This document shows, piece after piece, positions 6,377-6,381 of a stretch of 6,381 bases of DNA. A program made the position numbers and the translations under genes. Each line of letters opens with the position of its first letter. Position 1 is the first letter of the stretch. Location of the stretch: NCBI GenBank assembly GCA_002431845.1, contig DJEH01000131.1, positions 1-6,381 on the forward strand, in the 5' to 3' direction. The notes beneath the pieces were generated by a model. That model was given only the letters and a program-made list of their open reading frames with translations. It searched no databases and was not told the DNA's origin. Source of the DNA: Prevotellaceae bacterium UBA5903 (GTDB taxonomy: Bacteria; Bacteroidota; Bacteroidia; Bacteroidales; Bacteroidaceae).

Positions 6377-6381
6377 TTTAT

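Overview
The window looks like chromosomal DNA from a Bacteroidota bacterium, most likely order Bacteroidales and perhaps close to Prevotella or Bacteroides. The reasons are promoter-like sites of the Bacteroidota type (TTTG or TTG about 21 bp before TAnnTTTG), A-rich leaders without a Shine-Dalgarno sequence, an OmpA-family porin with the mature N-terminus typical of that order, and the pairing of an OstA-like protein with MutL. The genus is a guess from protein flavour only.

All four genes lie on the minus strand, so transcription runs from right to left. From the right edge: a lipoprotein zinc peptidase of family M48 (5419-6327) with a TAnnTTTG box at the window edge; a 136-bp gap holding a perfect 19-bp inverted repeat and a promoter-like site; an OstA/LptA-like envelope protein with a GTG start (3672-5282); an 82-bp gap with a composite stem-loop and no visible promoter; mutL (1610-3589), probably co-transcribed with the OstA-like gene; a 268-bp gap with a weak terminator candidate, a promoter and a leader hairpin; an OmpA-family porin (184-1341); and a strong intrinsic terminator (84-134). 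Positions 1-83 hold no gene that I can support, only an 8-bp inverted repeat.

Three of the four products belong to the cell envelope: a protease likely to act in outer-membrane quality control, a protein probably linked to lipopolysaccharide transport, and an abundant porin that ties the outer membrane to peptidoglycan. MutL is the DNA-repair exception. The porin gene has the codon bias of a highly expressed gene, unlike its neighbours.

No phage, insertion sequence, CRISPR array, tRNA or clearly new multi-gene system is present; this is mainly housekeeping DNA. The points most worth a second look are the inverted repeat that overlaps the promoter of the OstA-like gene, the degenerate endonuclease motifs of MutL, and a hairpin at the predicted 5' end of the porin mRNA.
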